Shown here piece after piece: positions 61,751 to 64,000 of a stretch of 64,000 nucleotides of DNA. The notes under the pieces are model-generated. The model was not told where the DNA came from and did not search any database. It saw nothing but the letters and a program-made list of their open reading frames with translations. Source of the stretch: Burhinus oedicnemus. Taxonomy: Eukaryota > Chordata > Aves > Charadriiformes > Burhinidae. How positions within the stretch are numbered: position 1 is the stretch's first letter; each line of letters begins with the position of its first letter. The position numbers and the translations under genes are program-made. The DNA is taken from assembly GCA_008921705.1 (NCBI GenBank), contig VFFE01007486.1, positions 4,223,044 through 4,287,043 on the forward strand. Direction: 5' to 3'.

Positions 61751-63764
61751 AATTCGGTGCTCTGTTTTCATTCAGACAAACTTCTTTTTGCGGCCGCTGG
61801 CACGCATTTAGGAAAGCTCAAGGGACCCTTGGCCCCTGTGTTAGTCCCACCAATTAAGACAAGGAAAGGAACTCAGGGCTCGGCCCTCTGTGAATATTTT
61901 GCTACTGCTCTTTTTGCTAAATCAATTGCCCCTTATGAAAACCTTTCTGCAAATGCTGTATCTGTTAGCACTCCATTCCCCTCCTATTGGTTCAAATCTG
62001 ATGACTGAGTTACTTTTCAGAGCACCTTAAGTACGATATAAACAGTGTTTACATTACATATCCATAAAACAAGAATAAATTTCCATGACATTTATGCAAA
62101 TTTCTGGTCTAGCTTGTGTAAATTGTACATTCCTTGTGCAAAAAGAATGGACCTTGTTATGCTAGTGAAAATAGGCTGAGCAGTTTAAAGAAAATATTAC
62201 TTATTCCAACTCAATGTAAGCATATAAAAGATCAAAATTAAAGATGATAATGTTTGGATCTTGGAGATTAGGTGGAGGGAAAAACCAAACAGCATTAATG
62301 TGAAAAAAAAAAAAGAACAAGTTAACCTTAAATTCCCTGCTGGCATCCTTAGTTTGCACATATGTTTGGCAGTCATGAAATACTTGAAATATGAGACCTG
62401 GCAGTGTCATGGTGCCAGACATAGTTAGCATTAAAAATACTCTTCCAAATTATTAAAAGGTGTTCTGAAACTGCTGCAAAAACAAAGAGTTCCTAATCCT
62501 AAAATATACTCCTTACATCTAGCATCTGCATGTATTACTGTCCTTCAACATTAAAAGAAATTGAGGTACATTTAGGCGGTCAAGATTGATTATCCTCCAT
62601 CAAATGCAACTACAAAATGGCTCCAGGTTGCAAAATCACTGGCAATTTGACTTTACAAAGCTTTCATTTTCCCCCATGATGCCATCATATAGACAACTGC
62701 TACAGCCTGTAGCAGCCAACAAAGGCTCTCTGTCACTCAAGAAGTCCTCTCTGCTTTCTCTTGACAGAATTTCTTTTATTTACATTGATCATAAGAGAGT
62801 GAGCGGGGTCAGCGTTCATTTAATTTTTGTAATCTTATCAGGTTCTAAATGGCACTGATAAATAAAGTATACATCTTAAGTGATTAAAGTATTGTAATTA
62901 TTTTATTTCAAGTTTAGTTGATGTCAGTTCCTCTAGAATGAGTGTGTCCATCCAGAATGTTGTGATTACATGAAAGACTGAAGGTCACTTGGAGGTAAAC
63001 TTTCCTATCTTTGCACAGGATTTAGCTACATACACATTCCCATTTGCCTTCTGCAAGTATTGTACAGTTTAAGGGGAACTGCTGCTTTAAAAATCAAAAG
63101 GCTGGAAAACTGCACTGATTTGGATGAATATTCAGTTTGCTTTAAAAACCATAAGTCGAGTAATTTGAAAGAGACCAAACAGCCTTTTTTTGGCAATATC
63201 AGAAAAAGGCTTCTCTGACACCTTCATGGAATAATCCCTATTTCCATTAAAATTACTTTTTTAACTAAGAAAACTCCATTTTTAATATTGAAAGTGCAAA
63301 CATTTAAAATGTTCAAGACTAGTACATCGTGCTCTAGCTTTTTTTAAAAATTAATTACCTTAAAGTTATGGTGGTTTTTTTTGTAGGGCATCCCAGCACT
63401 TTCAGTTTACGTTCTTTTTCAGAAAACAGCAGAAGAGGAGTTTGCCCATGAAATGGGCAAGCTGGTTCCCTGGCTCCCAGCCAGATTTATAAAAGTGTAA
63501 CTAGAGATAGGCAAGCTAGGTGACTTCCCAGCCATTTACTGGTATGTTCTACACGCACTTAAGGAATTCTACAACCAAAACAGGCTGTAGAGAGAGATCC
63601 ATAATACAGCTATGCCACAAGACCCCCAGCCTAATCTACAAGAAGTTAGTAAGAACAGCACCAAAATAACAAAAGCCTACGTTAAGATAGACTGACAGTT
63701 TCCATAGTTATAAGATCTTCTCTACAAAGAAATAGCGAGTTCCTGATATAAAGACTGTTCAACG
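61751..63764. other. Unrecognised noncoding sequence
   Basis: A NotI-type site GCGGCCGC lies at 61791-61798, unusual in AT-rich DNA. A 12-A run lies at about 62303. ORFs at 61757 and 62586 have no recognisable features. Confidence 0.45.
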
Positions 63765-63808
63765 TGAAATGGAAATACATTTATTTTGAAATGGAAATAC
63801 ATTTCTTT
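63765..63808. repeat. Two-copy 22-bp tandem duplication
   Basis: TGAAATGGAAATACATTT is repeated at a 22-bp period, with one difference between the full units (ATTT versus CTTT at the unit end). A recent small duplication. Confidence 0.95.
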
Positions 63809-64000
63809 CGTTCTTTCTGTAATTTTAGCCTGCACCTCCTTTGGCTCACTTGCTGGGCTTGCTTTGCTTGTGTTATGAAATCTCTGATGATTTTAGTTCA
63901 CAGCCGTGCTCAGCTTGGTCATCTTCTGACAAATGACTGCAGCTGTCAATCCGTTTGCTCCCTGAAAGGGAGGGTGAGGACTGTGCTAACTAAAGGCACT

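Noticed and set aside
61791..61798. NotI-type octamer GCGGCCGC in AT-rich DNA
   Set aside because: Not accompanied by a CpG island, vector sequence or other foreign DNA sign; taken as chance.

Overview
The window looks like bird nuclear DNA, probably from inside or beside a large-intron gene. It is AT-rich, long open reading frames are absent and interspersed repeats are sparse. The two clear retroelement classes are typical of birds: 3' ends of CR1 LINEs (a minus-strand copy at 403-558 and a plus-strand copy at about 24257-24735 ending in the octamer-like tail ATTCTATG) and an LTR that opens TGTCCTGGTTTG and closes CAAACCACGACA. No bacterial-style gene, rRNA, tRNA or CRISPR array is visible. 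The small ORFs across the window behave as chance ORFs in AT-rich DNA.

Left end (1-4300). This part is dominated by an assembly anomaly. A 1,329-bp block (1348-2676) recurs at 2910-4238 directly after a run of 20 Ns. The second copy sits inside a split LTR whose two ends (2728-2889 and 4239-4288) are flanked by the matching 5-bp target duplication GTAAA. The simplest reading is two allelic contigs laid end to end: one LTR insertion and one copy of the block, not a true duplication.

Middle (4300-44000). This is mostly unrecognised intron-like or intergenic sequence. The best coding evidence is a 71-nt exon at 8129-8199 on the plus strand, with good splice sites and a coding-like open frame that I could not assign to a gene. 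Weaker exon-like segments lie at 19585-19641 (plus, in a GC-richer patch), 26670-26718 (minus), 31186-31223 (minus), 45749-45792 (plus) and 58739-58848 (plus). Tandem repeats include (CATC)12 at 16941 and a seven-copy 9-bp repeat at 32432. Two AT-rich blocks (about 13950-14650 and 42590-42900) resemble conserved noncoding regulatory DNA, but this cannot be tested without alignment.

Right part (44000-64000). The most unusual structure is at 44300-44515. A perfect 17-bp inverted repeat encloses an 83-nt hairpin with 23-nt arms and a second small hairpin, so one strand could fold as a three-way junction. It may be a decayed foldback or MITE-type element, or a structured or miRNA-like RNA. The rest is unrecognised sequence with a few very old repeat remnants (59501-59589, 61232-61284, 61681-61750) and a 22-bp tandem duplication at 63765.

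No complete gene can be annotated here. The exon-like calls rest on splice signals and open frame only and need transcript data.
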